A DNA stretch of 9,282 nt from JAVWIF01 sp036639635. Lineage in GTDB: Bacteria; Bacillota_I; Bacilli_A; Erysipelotrichales; Erysipelotrichaceae. Positions within the stretch are counted from its first letter, which is position 1. Every line of letters begins with the position of its first letter. The position numbers were made by a program, and so were the translations under genes. The stretch lies in assembly GCA_036639635.1 (NCBI GenBank), contig JAVWIF010000064.1:1-9282 (forward strand). The letters run 5' to 3'. This document shows positions 1 to 5,951 of this stretch, in pieces. Below the pieces are notes generated by a model. It did no database searches. It was not told where the DNA came from and worked only from the letters and a program-made list of their open reading frames with translations.

Positions 1-1496
1 TATAGTTCATATAATGTAGTGTACTTTTGTTTAAGGTAAGAAATATAATAGTTTACATTGAATGCTTCATGTGTTGTCTTAGCTATGATTTCATCTGCGC
101 TAAGAAATGCTCCATATTGATGAATGTTTTCTCTTAGCCAAGCATATAAGTCTTCAAAGCGGCCTTCTTCTAATAGTTTATCAATATCTATATCTTGTTG
201 TAGTTGATGATAGAATTGAGCAGCATATGCACTTCCTAAAGCATAGGTAGGGAAGTAACCAATGTTTCCTGCTCCCCAATGCATATCTTGTAAAATACCT
301 TCACTATCATTCTTTGGACGTATTCCTAAATAGGCTTCATATTTATCATTCCATAAAGTATTTAATTGTTCAAAGTCAACATTTCCGTTCATGATTTCTT
401 TTTCTAATTCATAACGAATTAGGACATGGATAGGATATGTTAATTCATCTGCTTCTGTTCGTATAAAGGAAGGTCGAGTAACATTGATCATTTTTATAAA
501 AGAATCCAATGATACACTTCCTAGCTGTTCTGAAAATATAGACTGTAATTTAGGATAAATAGGTTTCCAAAAAGATTTACTACGAGCTATATGATTCTCC
601 ATAAAGCGTGATTGTGATTCATGCATAGCAAAACCTATTTCTGACTTTAAACTAGTTCCATCATAGTCTTCATTTACTTGTAAAATGTATTTAGCATGTC
701 CGTATTCATGGATGGTGGAAAGAATTGCGGACATGACATTGTGTTCATAATAATGCGTGGTAATACGAGTTTCATGAGCTGAAAAGAATTCTGTAAAAGG
801 ATGCTCACTAATTCCAATATAACATTCTTCAGAATCTACCTTTAAATAGGCACATAATTCTTTCATAAAAGCTTTTTGCTTAGTAACATCAAAGCTTTCA
901 AACAGTATGCTATCATCAATTGCATGGCCCTTTTCTTGAATTTTTTTAATCAATGGTAAAAGCTCTTCTTTTATAGTATTAAAGAAGGTATCATATCGTG
1001 CACTATCCATTCCAAATTGATACTTGTCTAATAAGTAATCATAATCAGATTTGTCTGAATTGAAATAGGTTAGTACTTCTTTTTGTTTTGCGATTACTTT
1101 TTCTAAATGTGGTTTAAAGAATGCATAATCATTTGTATTTTTTGCTTGTTCCCAAGCTGTTTGGCTATCTGCTATAATTCTAACAAAATCAATATACTCA
1201 TTTTTAGGTAGTAAGCGAATATCTTGTAAACTACGTAAGTATAAAGCAAGTTCTTTTTGTAATGTTTCATCAAGGTTTGATTGTTTTGCTAGTGCTTCAA
1301 TCTTTGCTAAACTTTCTGTGTCAGTCATACGAGAAAATGCTTCGCCAGATAGAATCGAAAACATCTTATTACGATATGCTTTACCTTTTGTAGGAGCAAC
1401 GGTAGCCATATCAAACGATAACGTACCTAATGCTATATCGTATGCACTATTTTTATCTTTATATTCCTTAAAAAAAGCTTCTAAATCATGTTTCAT
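1..1496 (-). CDS. M32-family metallocarboxypeptidase (carboxypeptidase Taq type), C-terminus cut by window edge
   Basis: Cytoplasmic zinc carboxypeptidase that removes C-terminal amino acids from peptides. I translated 498 codons without a stop from an ATG at 1496, which has GAGGTGA (1501-1507) four bases upstream. Family members are about 500 residues, so only a few are missing. M32 hallmarks are all present: the zinc motif HEYGH at residues 263-267, HESQSRFMEN at about 292-301 (Glu293 is the expected third zinc ligand), an ITTHYYE segment at about 245-251, the IRTEADELTYPIHVLIRYE block at 345-363, and the HWGAGNIGYFPTYALGSAYAAQ region at about 406-427. The gene runs divergently from the thiamine operon and is probably an unrelated housekeeping gene. 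The HEYGH and EADE-type motifs make the family assignment firm. Its physiological substrate is unknown. Confidence 0.93.
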   Translation of the reverse strand, partial: MKHDLEAFFKEYKDKNSAYDIALGTLSFDMATVAPTKGKAYRNKMFSILSGEAFSRMTDTESLAKIEALAKQSNLDETLQKELALYLRSLQDIRLLPKNEYIDFVRIIADSQTAWEQAKNTNDYAFFKPHLEKVIAKQKEVLTYFNSDKSDYDYLLDKYQFGMDSARYDTFFNTIKEELLPLIKKIQEKGHAIDDSILFESFDVTKQKAFMKELCAYLKVDSEECYIGISEHPFTEFFSAHETRITTHYYEHNVMSAILSTIHEYGHAKYILQVNEDYDGTSLKSEIGFAMHESQSRFMENHIARSKSFWKPIYPKLQSIFSEQLGSVSLDSFIKMINVTRPSFIRTEADELTYPIHVLIRYELEKEIMNGNVDFEQLNTLWNDKYEAYLGIRPKNDSEGILQDMHWGAGNIGYFPTYALGSAYAAQFYHQLQQDIDIDKLLEEGRFEDLYAWLRENIHQYGAFLSADEIIAKTTHEAFNVNYYISYLKQKYTTLYEL

Positions 1497-1514
1497 AAAA
1501 TCACCTCTGCAAAT

Positions 1515-1525
1515 ATTGTATCATA
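1515..1525 (-). promoter_or_regulatory. Possible -10 region for the carboxypeptidase gene
   Basis: Read on the minus strand, TATGATACAAT lies just upstream of the carboxypeptidase ribosome binding site and holds two overlapping -10-like hexamers (TATGAT and TACAAT). I see no good -35 at 16-18 bp, so this is a weak candidate. Confidence 0.3.
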
Positions 1526-1565
1526 CTTAAAGAAATATATCTTGTATTTTTGTGGCTATATATGA

Positions 1566-1594
1566 TTGACGCTTATGTGTAAAAATGCTATGAT
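1566..1594 (+). promoter_or_regulatory. Sigma-A-type promoter of the thiamine operon
   Basis: A TTGACG -35 (1566-1571), a 17-bp spacer and a TATGAT -10 (1589-1594) preceded by the extended TGC motif (1586-1588). Transcription would start at about 1600-1601, right at the 5' edge of the riboswitch P1 helix, which supports the assignment. Confidence 0.8.
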
Positions 1595-1600
1595 AAATTC

Positions 1601-1696
1601 AGTCATAAAGGGAGCTTGTGAAACAGGCTGAGAGGAAGTTTATTAACTTCGACCTATCACCTGATTTGGATAATGCCAACGTAGGGAACATATACT
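1601..1696 (+). promoter_or_regulatory. TPP riboswitch aptamer (THI element)
   Basis: The conserved THI-box blocks appear in order: GGGAGC (1610-1615), GGCTGAGAG (1626-1634), a perfect variable hairpin GAAGTT-TATT-AACTTC (1635-1650), GACC (1651-1654), ACCTGATTTGGATAATGCC (1659-1677) and AACGTAGGGA (1678-1687). P1 can form between AGTcATA (1601-1607, one bulged C) and TATACT (1691-1696). The aptamer binds thiamine pyrophosphate. Its position directly before tenA-thiM-thiE-thiD agrees with repression of the salvage operon when TPP is plentiful. Confidence 0.96.
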
Positions 1697-1705
1697 TCGA
1701 ACTTT

Positions 1706-1742
1706 AAGGAATATGCGCTTACTTTGGGCTATTCCTTTTTTT
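1706..1742 (+). terminator. Riboswitch-controlled intrinsic terminator
   Basis: AAGGAATA (1706-1713) pairs with TATTCCTT (1730-1737), extended by a GC/GC pair across a bulged T, and is followed by a run of T (1736-1742). An alternative hairpin, CATAT (1689-1693) with ATATG (1711-1715) plus CTT (1695-1697) with AAG (1706-1708), would block it. That hairpin uses the 3' strand of P1, so TPP binding should favour the terminator. This is transcriptional control by attenuation, inferred from the pairing. Confidence 0.8.
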
Positions 1743-1761
1743 GGTATAAGGAGATGAATGC

Positions 1762-2445
1762 ATGACATTGATGGAAGAAACACTAGAAGATAGTTGGGAT
1801 ATTTGGCAACAATATATGAAACATCCTTTTATTGAAGATATTAGAAAAAATAAAATGGATGAAGAAATGTTTTGTCATTATTTAGTAGAAGATACGATTT
1901 ATTTAAAAGCATATGCAAGAGTTTTTGGCATGGGCATATACAAAAGTAAAACAATGGAAGAAATACGGTTGTTTTACGATATGTTAAAGTTTGTAGAAAG
2001 TGATGAAAATGTTGCTCGTGTGAAATTATTAGCTACTATGGGGATTGATGTAAAAGACATCGAAAATAGAGAACCAACAGCAGAAAACAAAGCGTATACA
2101 GACTTTATGTTAAAAATAGCACAAGAAGAAGGGCCACTAGAAATGATCTTTGCGACACTTCCTTGTATGCTTTCATATGCATATATCGGAGAAGAATTAG
2201 TAAAAGAAAATCCCTCCATTGTGGAAGAAAATACATATGGTACATGGATACAAGAGTATGTAGCAAAAGAGTATATAGATAAGTGTGATGAATGGGCAAG
2301 TATTGCACTTGATATGAGTGAAAGTATATCTAAAGAAAAGAAGAAACACTTAAAAGATATCTTTCGTACAGCGAGTGAACATGAATTATCTTTTTGGAAT
2401 ATGAGTTATAAAAAAAATGAAAGCAGAGGAAAACAAAATGTTTAA
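1762..2445 (+). CDS. tenA: TenA, thiaminase II / aminopyrimidine aminohydrolase
   Basis: A cytoplasmic salvage enzyme. The family hydrolyses 4-amino-5-aminomethyl-2-methylpyrimidine (a thiamine breakdown product) to HMP, and can also cleave thiamine. The 227-residue length is usual. Family residues are visible: Asp44 in YLVEDTIYLKAYARV, the nucleophile Cys135 in ATLPCMLSY, and Glu208 in EHELSFW near the C-terminus. Cys135 and Asp44 coincide with the positions known in the Bacillus subtilis enzyme. The start at 1762 has AAGGAG (1748-1753) at good spacing. The nearby ATG codons at 1754 and 1758 lie in or too close to that site. It is the first gene after the riboswitch and overlaps the thiM start by 8 nt, so HMP made here can go straight to ThiD in the same operon. 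Confidence 0.94.
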   Translation: MTLMEETLEDSWDIWQQYMKHPFIEDIRKNKMDEEMFCHYLVEDTIYLKAYARVFGMGIYKSKTMEEIRLFYDMLKFVESDENVARVKLLATMGIDVKDIENREPTAENKAYTDFMLKIAQEEGPLEMIFATLPCMLSYAYIGEELVKENPSIVEENTYGTWIQEYVAKEYIDKCDEWASIALDMSESISKEKKKHLKDIFRTASEHELSFWNMSYKKNESRGKQNV

Positions 2446-3262
2446 AACAATGATAGAAAATGTAGAAGAAAAGACACCACTAGTACATTGTATTACTAAT
2501 TATGTAACAGTAAATGATTGCGCAAATGCATTATTAGCAGTAAAAGGAAGTCCAATTATGGCAGATGATGAAGATGAAGTAGAAGATATTACGAGTATTT
2601 GTAATGCCTTGGTTATTAACATAGGGACACTTAATAAAAGAACGCTAGGCTCTATGATAAAAGCAGGAAAGAAAGCCAATGCATTAGGACATCAAGTGAT
2701 TTTAGATCCAGTTGGTGCAGGAGCAAGTCCTTTACGTACCAATGCAACATTTCAATTATTAAAAGAAGTAAAGTTTAGTGTAATTCGTGGGAATATTTCA
2801 GAGATTAAAACCGTCTACCAAGGAAGTGGAACAACAAAAGGTGTGGATGCAGATGTAAACGATGTTGTTACTAAAGACAATCTACAAGAAAGTGTAGCAT
2901 TTGCGAAAGCTCTAAGTAAAAATAGCGGTGCTGTTATTGCGATAACAGGAGCTATTGATATTGTAGCAAATGAAAAAAGTGCTTATGCAATTTATAATGG
3001 GCATAAAGATATGTCTAAGATTAGTGGGACGGGTTGTATGTTGTCCGCTATCTTAGGTGCATATGCTGCTGCAAACCCAACACAATTATTAGAAGCAAGT
3101 GTATGTGGTGTTGCCCATATGGGATATAGTGGAGAACTTGCACAAGCACGTGTACAAAAAGAAAATGGTGGAAATGGAAGTTTCCATATGTATATCATAG
3201 ATGAACTAAGCAAAATGACCCCATCTTCTTTACTTGGAGGAATGAAAGTTGAAGTTCAATAG
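2438..3262 (+). CDS. thiM: Hydroxyethylthiazole kinase ThiM
   Basis: Phosphorylates 4-methyl-5-(2-hydroxyethyl)thiazole to the thiazole phosphate used by ThiE (EC 2.7.1.50). The 274 residues carry family motifs: TPLVHCITNYVTVNDCAN at 13-30, GSPIMADD at 37-44, INIGTL at 60-65, VILDPVGAGASPLR at 87-100, RGN at 117-119, and the ribokinase-fold active-site ISGTGCMLSAILGA at 195-208 with Cys200. I chose the ATG at 2438 because AGAGGA (2425-2430) sits 7 nt upstream. An in-frame ATG at 2417 would add seven residues but has no ribosome binding site. The gene overlaps tenA by 8 nt and thiE by 14 nt, implying translational coupling. Confidence 0.95.
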   Translation: MFKTMIENVEEKTPLVHCITNYVTVNDCANALLAVKGSPIMADDEDEVEDITSICNALVINIGTLNKRTLGSMIKAGKKANALGHQVILDPVGAGASPLRTNATFQLLKEVKFSVIRGNISEIKTVYQGSGTTKGVDADVNDVVTKDNLQESVAFAKALSKNSGAVIAITGAIDIVANEKSAYAIYNGHKDMSKISGTGCMLSAILGAYAAANPTQLLEASVCGVAHMGYSGELAQARVQKENGGNGSFHMYIIDELSKMTPSSLLGGMKVEVQ

Positions 3263-3899
3263 ACACAGTATACGCAGAGAGTTAGAATTATATTTGGTTA
3301 GTGATCGTTGTTGGCTAAATGGAAAAGAATTAAGCGAAGATATAGAGAAGGCCATACAAGGCGGCGTCACATTTGTGCAAATTCGTGAAAAAGATTTATC
3401 TACAGAAAACTTTATTGAAGAGGCGTTAAAACTAAAGAAACTTTGTGAACATTATGAAATACCGTTTGTTATCAATGATAACGTAGAAGTCGCAAAAGCT
3501 ATTGATGCAGATGGAATACACGTTGGACAAGATGATTTAGATGTTGAAAGTGTTCGAAAAATTTTAGGTGAAGATAAAATTATAGGAGTATCTGCACAAA
3601 ACGTAGAAGAAGCGAAAAAAGCACAAGAAGGTGGCGCAGACTACTTAGGCGTAGGTGCAATCTTTTCAACAACAACGAAACTAGATGCAGATGATGTAAG
3701 TTATGAAACTTTAAAAGCGATAGTACAAGCTGTAGATATTCCTGTTATTGCTATAGGAGGAATTAGTAAAGATAATATATTAAAATTAAAAGGTACAAAA
3801 ATTGATGGAGTAGCGCTTATATCTGCTATTATGGCTAAAGATGATGTATTTCAAGCGAGTAAAGAATTAAAAAAATTAAGCGAGGAACTAGTAAAATGA
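3249..3899 (+). CDS. thiE: Thiamine-phosphate synthase ThiE (TTG start)
   Basis: Condenses HMP pyrophosphate with thiazole phosphate to give thiamine monophosphate (EC 2.5.1.3). A TIM-barrel protein of 216 residues, typical for the family. Motifs: LYLVSDR at 14-20, FVQIREKDL at 42-50 (diphosphate-binding region), PFVINDN at 72-78, DGIHVGQDDL at 88-97, IIGVSAQN at 111-118, YLGVGAIFSTTTK at 132-144, VIAIGGI at 166-172 and DGVALISAI at 186-194. The start is a TTG inside thiM: GGAGGA (3236-3241) lies 7 nt before it, the overlap with thiM is 14 nt, and the next in-frame methionine is far inside the fold. The rare start codon with a strong ribosome binding site suggests output is tuned by coupling to thiM. 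Confidence 0.95.
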   Translation: MKFNRHSIRRELELYLVSDRCWLNGKELSEDIEKAIQGGVTFVQIREKDLSTENFIEEALKLKKLCEHYEIPFVINDNVEVAKAIDADGIHVGQDDLDVESVRKILGEDKIIGVSAQNVEEAKKAQEGGADYLGVGAIFSTTTKLDADDVSYETLKAIVQAVDIPVIAIGGISKDNILKLKGTKIDGVALISAIMAKDDVFQASKELKKLSEELVK

Positions 3900-4537
3900 T
3901 TCGCGGTTATATTTTAGATTTAGATGGTACTGTTTTAGATTCTATGAATGTTTGGGAAGATGTCGCACAACGCTATTTGGCTAGCAAAGGAATACAAGCA
4001 AAAGCCAATCTAACGAAAGTATTGGCACCAATGTCACTAAATCAATCTTCTAAATATTTAAAAAAAGAGTATGGATTAAGTGAAAGTTCTACACAGATTA
4101 TAAAAGAAATAAATGCAACAATAGCAAAACAATATAAAGAAGAATTACCATTAAAGTATGGGGTTAAAGAATTTATAGAACGTTGTTGTGAACAACACAT
4201 AAAGATAGCGATATTAACAGCTAGTAATATAGAACTAACAAGTGCTGCACTTAAGCGTTGTGGTATCTATGAACAATTTTCTTTTATTATGACATGTGAA
4301 GAAATGAAAATGGATAAAACAAATCCAAACATATATGAAGCGGCTTTAAAAAAATTAGCCTTGGAAAAAGAAGATTGTATCTTTATAGAAGATTCTTACC
4401 ATGCAATCGCTTGTTTAAAAAGTATAGGTTGTCGTTGCATTGCTGTATACGACAAAGCAAATGAAAAGAATTGGATAAAGATTAAACAATGCAGTGATGT
4501 TTCTGTATTAGATTTATCAAAATGGGAGGTTTCATAA
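3896..4537 (+). CDS. HAD-family phosphatase in the thiamine operon
   Basis: A 213-residue haloacid-dehalogenase-superfamily hydrolase of the small-phosphate-ester type. All four HAD motifs are visible: DLDGT at 8-12 with nucleophile Asp8 and acid/base Asp10, ILTAS at 106-110 (Thr108), Lys141 in MDKTNPNIYEAA, and FIEDSYHA at 163-170 with the acidic Glu165/Asp166 pair. A helical cap lies between motifs I and II (about 15-85), as in subfamily I. The start overlaps thiE by ATGA with GAGGAA at 3882-3887, and the stop overlaps thiD as TAATG. Substrate is not readable from sequence. Context favours thiamine monophosphate or HMP phosphate: plants fuse a TenA domain to a HAD phosphatase that dephosphorylates thiamine monophosphate. 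A general phosphoglycolate or sugar-phosphate phosphatase is the alternative. Confidence 0.88.
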   Translation: MIRGYILDLDGTVLDSMNVWEDVAQRYLASKGIQAKANLTKVLAPMSLNQSSKYLKKEYGLSESSTQIIKEINATIAKQYKEELPLKYGVKEFIERCCEQHIKIAILTASNIELTSAALKRCGIYEQFSFIMTCEEMKMDKTNPNIYEAALKKLALEKEDCIFIEDSYHAIACLKSIGCRCIAVYDKANEKNWIKIKQCSDVSVLDLSKWEVS

Positions 4538-5316
4538 TGAAAACAGTTTTAACAATTGCAGGTACCGATCCCTCAGGTGGTGCTGGAGCACAAGCAGATT
4601 TAAAGACATTTATGGCACATAAAGTATATGGAATGAGTATTATTAGTGCCCTAGTTGCTCAAAATACAACTGGTGTACGTGATATTATGAATGTTGATCC
4701 TGGCTTTTTAGAAGAACAATTTGATTGTGTTTTTGAAGATATATTTCCTGATGCGATTAAGATTGGAATGGTATCAGAACCACAACTTATTGCGGTCATC
4801 GTAAAAAAGCTTAAACAATATCAACCTAAAAACATTGTTGTAGATCCAGTTATGGTTTCAACTAGTGGTTCACGCCTACTTGCTGACAGTGCTCTTACAG
4901 CTTTAAAAGAAGAATTAATTCCGATGGCTAGTATTATCACACCCAATTTACCAGAAGCAGAAGTTCTTTGTAATATGAAAATTACAAGCAAAGAAGATAT
5001 GCTTAAAGCGGCTAAACTAATTGCATTAACTTATGATGGTTATATCTTAATTAAAGGAGGACATTTTGAAAAACGCGCAGATGATTTATTGTACTTTCAA
5101 GAGTGTGCAACTTGGCTAACTTCAGAAAAAATAAATAATCCTAACACGCATGGAACAGGATGTACGTTATCAAGTGCAATTGCAAGCAACTTAGCTTGTG
5201 GTTATGATATGGTAACAAGTGTTAAAAAGGCCAAAGAGTATATAAGTGGAGCATTACGTTCAAACCTAGATTTAGGTAAAGGAAGTGGACCATTAAACCA
5301 CTGTTGGAATATGTAA
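4537..5316 (+). CDS. thiD: HMP / HMP-phosphate kinase ThiD
   Basis: A bifunctional kinase that phosphorylates 4-amino-5-hydroxymethyl-2-methylpyrimidine twice to the pyrophosphate consumed by ThiE (EC 2.7.1.49 / 2.7.4.7). The 259 residues are full length. Motifs: LTIAGTDPSGGAGAQADLKT at 5-24, SALVAQNTTGV at 37-47, IKIGMV at 74-79, VVDPVMVSTSG at 101-111, TPNLPEAE at 135-142, LIKGGH at 171-176, the catalytic NTHGTGCTLSSAIA at 203-216 with Cys209, and the terminal GKGSGPLNH at 247-255. The ATG at 4537 is preferred over one at 4522, because GGGAGG (4524-4529) is 7 nt upstream of 4537 and the earlier ATG precedes it. Last gene of the operon; its start overlaps the HAD stop by one base. Confidence 0.96.
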   Translation: MKTVLTIAGTDPSGGAGAQADLKTFMAHKVYGMSIISALVAQNTTGVRDIMNVDPGFLEEQFDCVFEDIFPDAIKIGMVSEPQLIAVIVKKLKQYQPKNIVVDPVMVSTSGSRLLADSALTALKEELIPMASIITPNLPEAEVLCNMKITSKEDMLKAAKLIALTYDGYILIKGGHFEKRADDLLYFQECATWLTSEKINNPNTHGTGCTLSSAIASNLACGYDMVTSVKKAKEYISGALRSNLDLGKGSGPLNHCWNM

Positions 5317-5327
5317 ATTCAGTAATT

Positions 5328-5361
5328 AAGAAATGAAAGTTTATGATGTCATTTCTTTTTT
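5328..5361 (+). terminator. Intrinsic terminator of the thiamine operon
   Basis: A perfect 9-bp stem, AAGAAATGA (5328-5336) with TCATTTCTT (5349-5357), a 12-nt loop and a T run to 5361. It begins 11 nt after the thiD stop. Confidence 0.85.
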
Positions 5362-5401
5362 GCTTTTTCCAATCTTTCGACCTTTAAAAAAAACAGGTTT
5401 A

Positions 5402-5410
5402 TGTTATAAT
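5402..5410 (+). promoter_or_regulatory. Extended -10 promoter upstream of the tRNA array
   Basis: TG-T-TATAAT is a consensus extended -10 element. The -35 region (about 5377-5388) has only a poor match, which extended -10 promoters tolerate. A transcript starting near 5417 would run through the truncated tRNA copies into the intact tRNA-Arg. It is the best promoter candidate I see between thiD and the tRNA. Confidence 0.5.
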
Positions 5411-5604
5411 GTTTAAGCGTATTCATTCGCATAGTAAATTAGTTGGTATAGGTCACCCTTTTTTATTTATATTGTATGATGAATAAGAAAGAGCAATGCT
5501 TGATAAAATAAATGCTATACAACTAGTCTTGCAGTGTAAGCGATATACCATAGCTTTCCTAAGCTAGAAGTGGGTTAAGACCTAAGCATTAAAACATTAA
5601 ATAC
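5411..5604 (+). other. Non-coding leader with a folded, diverged repeat unit
   Basis: No convincing gene. Its 3' part (about 5524-5604) looks like a decayed version of the tandem unit that follows: it shares TCCTAAG, then GTTAAGACCT, then ATTAAATAC immediately before the tRNA-like start. TAGCTT-TCCT-AAGCTA (5551-5566) forms a perfect hairpin. TAGTCTT (5524-5530) can pair with AAGACcTA (5577-5584) around it, giving a nested two-helix fold. Confidence 0.5.
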
Positions 5605-5644
5605 GTCCCCGTACCTCATCGGGATAGAGGGTCCGCCTCCTAAG
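5605..5644 (+). pseudogene. Truncated tRNA-Arg(CCT), 5' half, acceptor variant
   Basis: Acceptor strand GTCCCCG (5605-5611), D-stem CCTC/GAGG (5614-5617, 5627-5630), anticodon stem TCCGC (5632-5636) and loop CTCCTAA (5637-5643). A normal 3' half is absent: GGGGG follows in place of GCGGA and there is no T-loop. The different acceptor strand suggests it could be the chromosomal 5' half of the original target gene, with the other copies brought by elements. Confidence 0.75.
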
Positions 5645-5666
5645 GGGGAAGCGAGTTAAGACCTTT

Positions 5667-5676
5667 ATGTGGGCAA
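5667..5676 (+). repeat. ATGTGGGCAA, candidate integrase arm-type site (unit 1)
   Basis: First of a family of matching 10-mers. The others are at 5758-5767, 5942-5951, 6030-6039 (inverted) and 6051-6060 (inverted), with a 9/10 match at 5934-5943. Placement between the tRNA core and the integrase gene is where arm-binding sites of Tn916/lambda-type integrases lie. Confidence 0.55.
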
Positions 5677-5694
5677 ATCTTAAAAATTAAATAC

Positions 5695-5735
5695 GTCCCT
5701 GTACCTCATTAGGATTAGAGGGTCCGCCTCCTAAG
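5695..5735 (+). pseudogene. Truncated tRNA-Arg(CCT), 5' half
   Basis: Identical over 41 nt to the start of the intact tRNA at 5786, through the anticodon loop and the following G. It then continues as GGGGAAGC rather than CGGAATGC. No 3' half. Confidence 0.8.
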
Positions 5736-5757
5736 GGGGAAGCGAGTTAAGACCTTT

Positions 5758-5767
5758 ATGTGGGCAA
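5758..5767 (+). repeat. ATGTGGGCAA, candidate integrase arm-type site (unit 2)
   Basis: Exact copy, 91 bp after the unit 1 copy and 19 bp upstream of the intact tRNA. Confidence 0.55.
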
Positions 5768-5785
5768 ATCTTAAAAATTAAATAC

Positions 5786-5863
5786 GTCCCTGTACCTCAT
5801 TAGGATTAGAGGGTCCGCCTCCTAAGCGGAATGCAGTTGGTTCGAATCCAATCAGGGACGCCA
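5786..5863 (+). tRNA. tRNA-Arg (anticodon CCT), CCA encoded
   Basis: A complete cloverleaf. Acceptor GTCCCTG (5786-5792) pairs with CAGGGAC (5853-5859). D-stem is CCTC/GAGG (5795-5798, 5809-5812). Anticodon stem TCCGC/GCGGA (5814-5818, 5826-5830) encloses loop CTCCTAA with anticodon CCT (5821-5823), reading AGG. Variable loop is ATGCA. T-stem GTTGG/CCAAT encloses TTCGAAT (5841-5847). Discriminator is G5860, followed by CCA. The gene serves as the apparent integration target. Its sequence is intact, so the element on the 3' side has preserved or restored function. Confidence 0.97.
5809..5826 (+). other. Putative attachment core (tRNA anticodon region)
   Basis: GAGGGTCCGCCTCCTAAG is identical in all three units (5627-5644, 5718-5735, 5809-5826), and sequences diverge immediately after it. 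Tyrosine recombinases commonly recombine in tRNA anticodon arms, so strand exchange is likely within this 18-bp block. The partner junction is outside the window. Confidence 0.55.
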
Positions 5864-5876
5864 GTAAAACATGATA

Positions 5877-5924
5877 AAATAGGCACTTTAGCGATGTATG
5901 AAATTTCGAGTGTTTATTTTTTTT
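5877..5924 (+). terminator. Intrinsic terminator downstream of tRNA-Arg
   Basis: AAATAGGCACT (5877-5887) pairs fully with AGTGTTTATTT (5909-5919), counting two G-U pairs, followed by a T run to 5924. It ends the tRNA transcript before the convergent integrase gene. Confidence 0.7.
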
Positions 5925-5933
5925 ATCAAAAAA

Positions 5934-5951
5934 ATGTGGGCATGTGGGCAA
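5934..5951 (+). repeat. Direct pair of GTGGGCA arm-type sites
   Basis: ATGTGGGCATGTGGGCAA holds two head-to-tail copies spaced by 8 bp. The second is an exact ATGTGGGCAA (5942-5951) and the first has one mismatch at its last base. Confidence 0.55.

Larger units (their letters stand above)
5605..5785 (+). repeat. Tandem repeat of 5' tRNA-Arg halves, units 1 and 2 (period 90/91 bp)
   Basis: Unit 1 spans 5605-5694 and unit 2 spans 5695-5785. Each opens with the 5' half of a tRNA: 7-nt acceptor strand, D-arm CCTC...GAGG, and anticodon arm TCCGC-CTCCTAA. After CCTCCTAAG each switches to a non-tRNA tail with ATGTGGGCAA, ending in ATTAAATAC. The two units are identical from GAGGGTCC onwards. Unit 1 differs in its acceptor strand (GTCCCCG against GTCCCTG) and has a D-loop one base shorter. 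Unit 2 matches the first 41 nt of the intact tRNA exactly. Neither has an acceptor 3' strand or T-arm, so they cannot make tRNA. Confidence 0.93.

Noticed and set aside
1318..1530. A plus-strand 70-codon open frame
   Set aside because: It runs antisense through the well-supported carboxypeptidase gene and has no family features.
5433..5456. AGTTGGTA resembling a tRNA D-loop, suggesting another tRNA remnant
   Set aside because: Neither a D-stem nor any other tRNA arm can be formed from the flanks; an 8-base match of this kind is easily chance.
5409..5486. A 25-codon open frame starting at ATG 5409
   Set aside because: The ATG overlaps the -10 hexamer of the likely promoter, there is no well-spaced ribosome binding site, and the peptide resembles nothing I recognise.
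5605..5785. A CRISPR-like direct repeat array
   Set aside because: Only two full units plus a partial third, a 90/91-bp period with no variable spacers, and the repeated sequence is clearly half of a tRNA gene.
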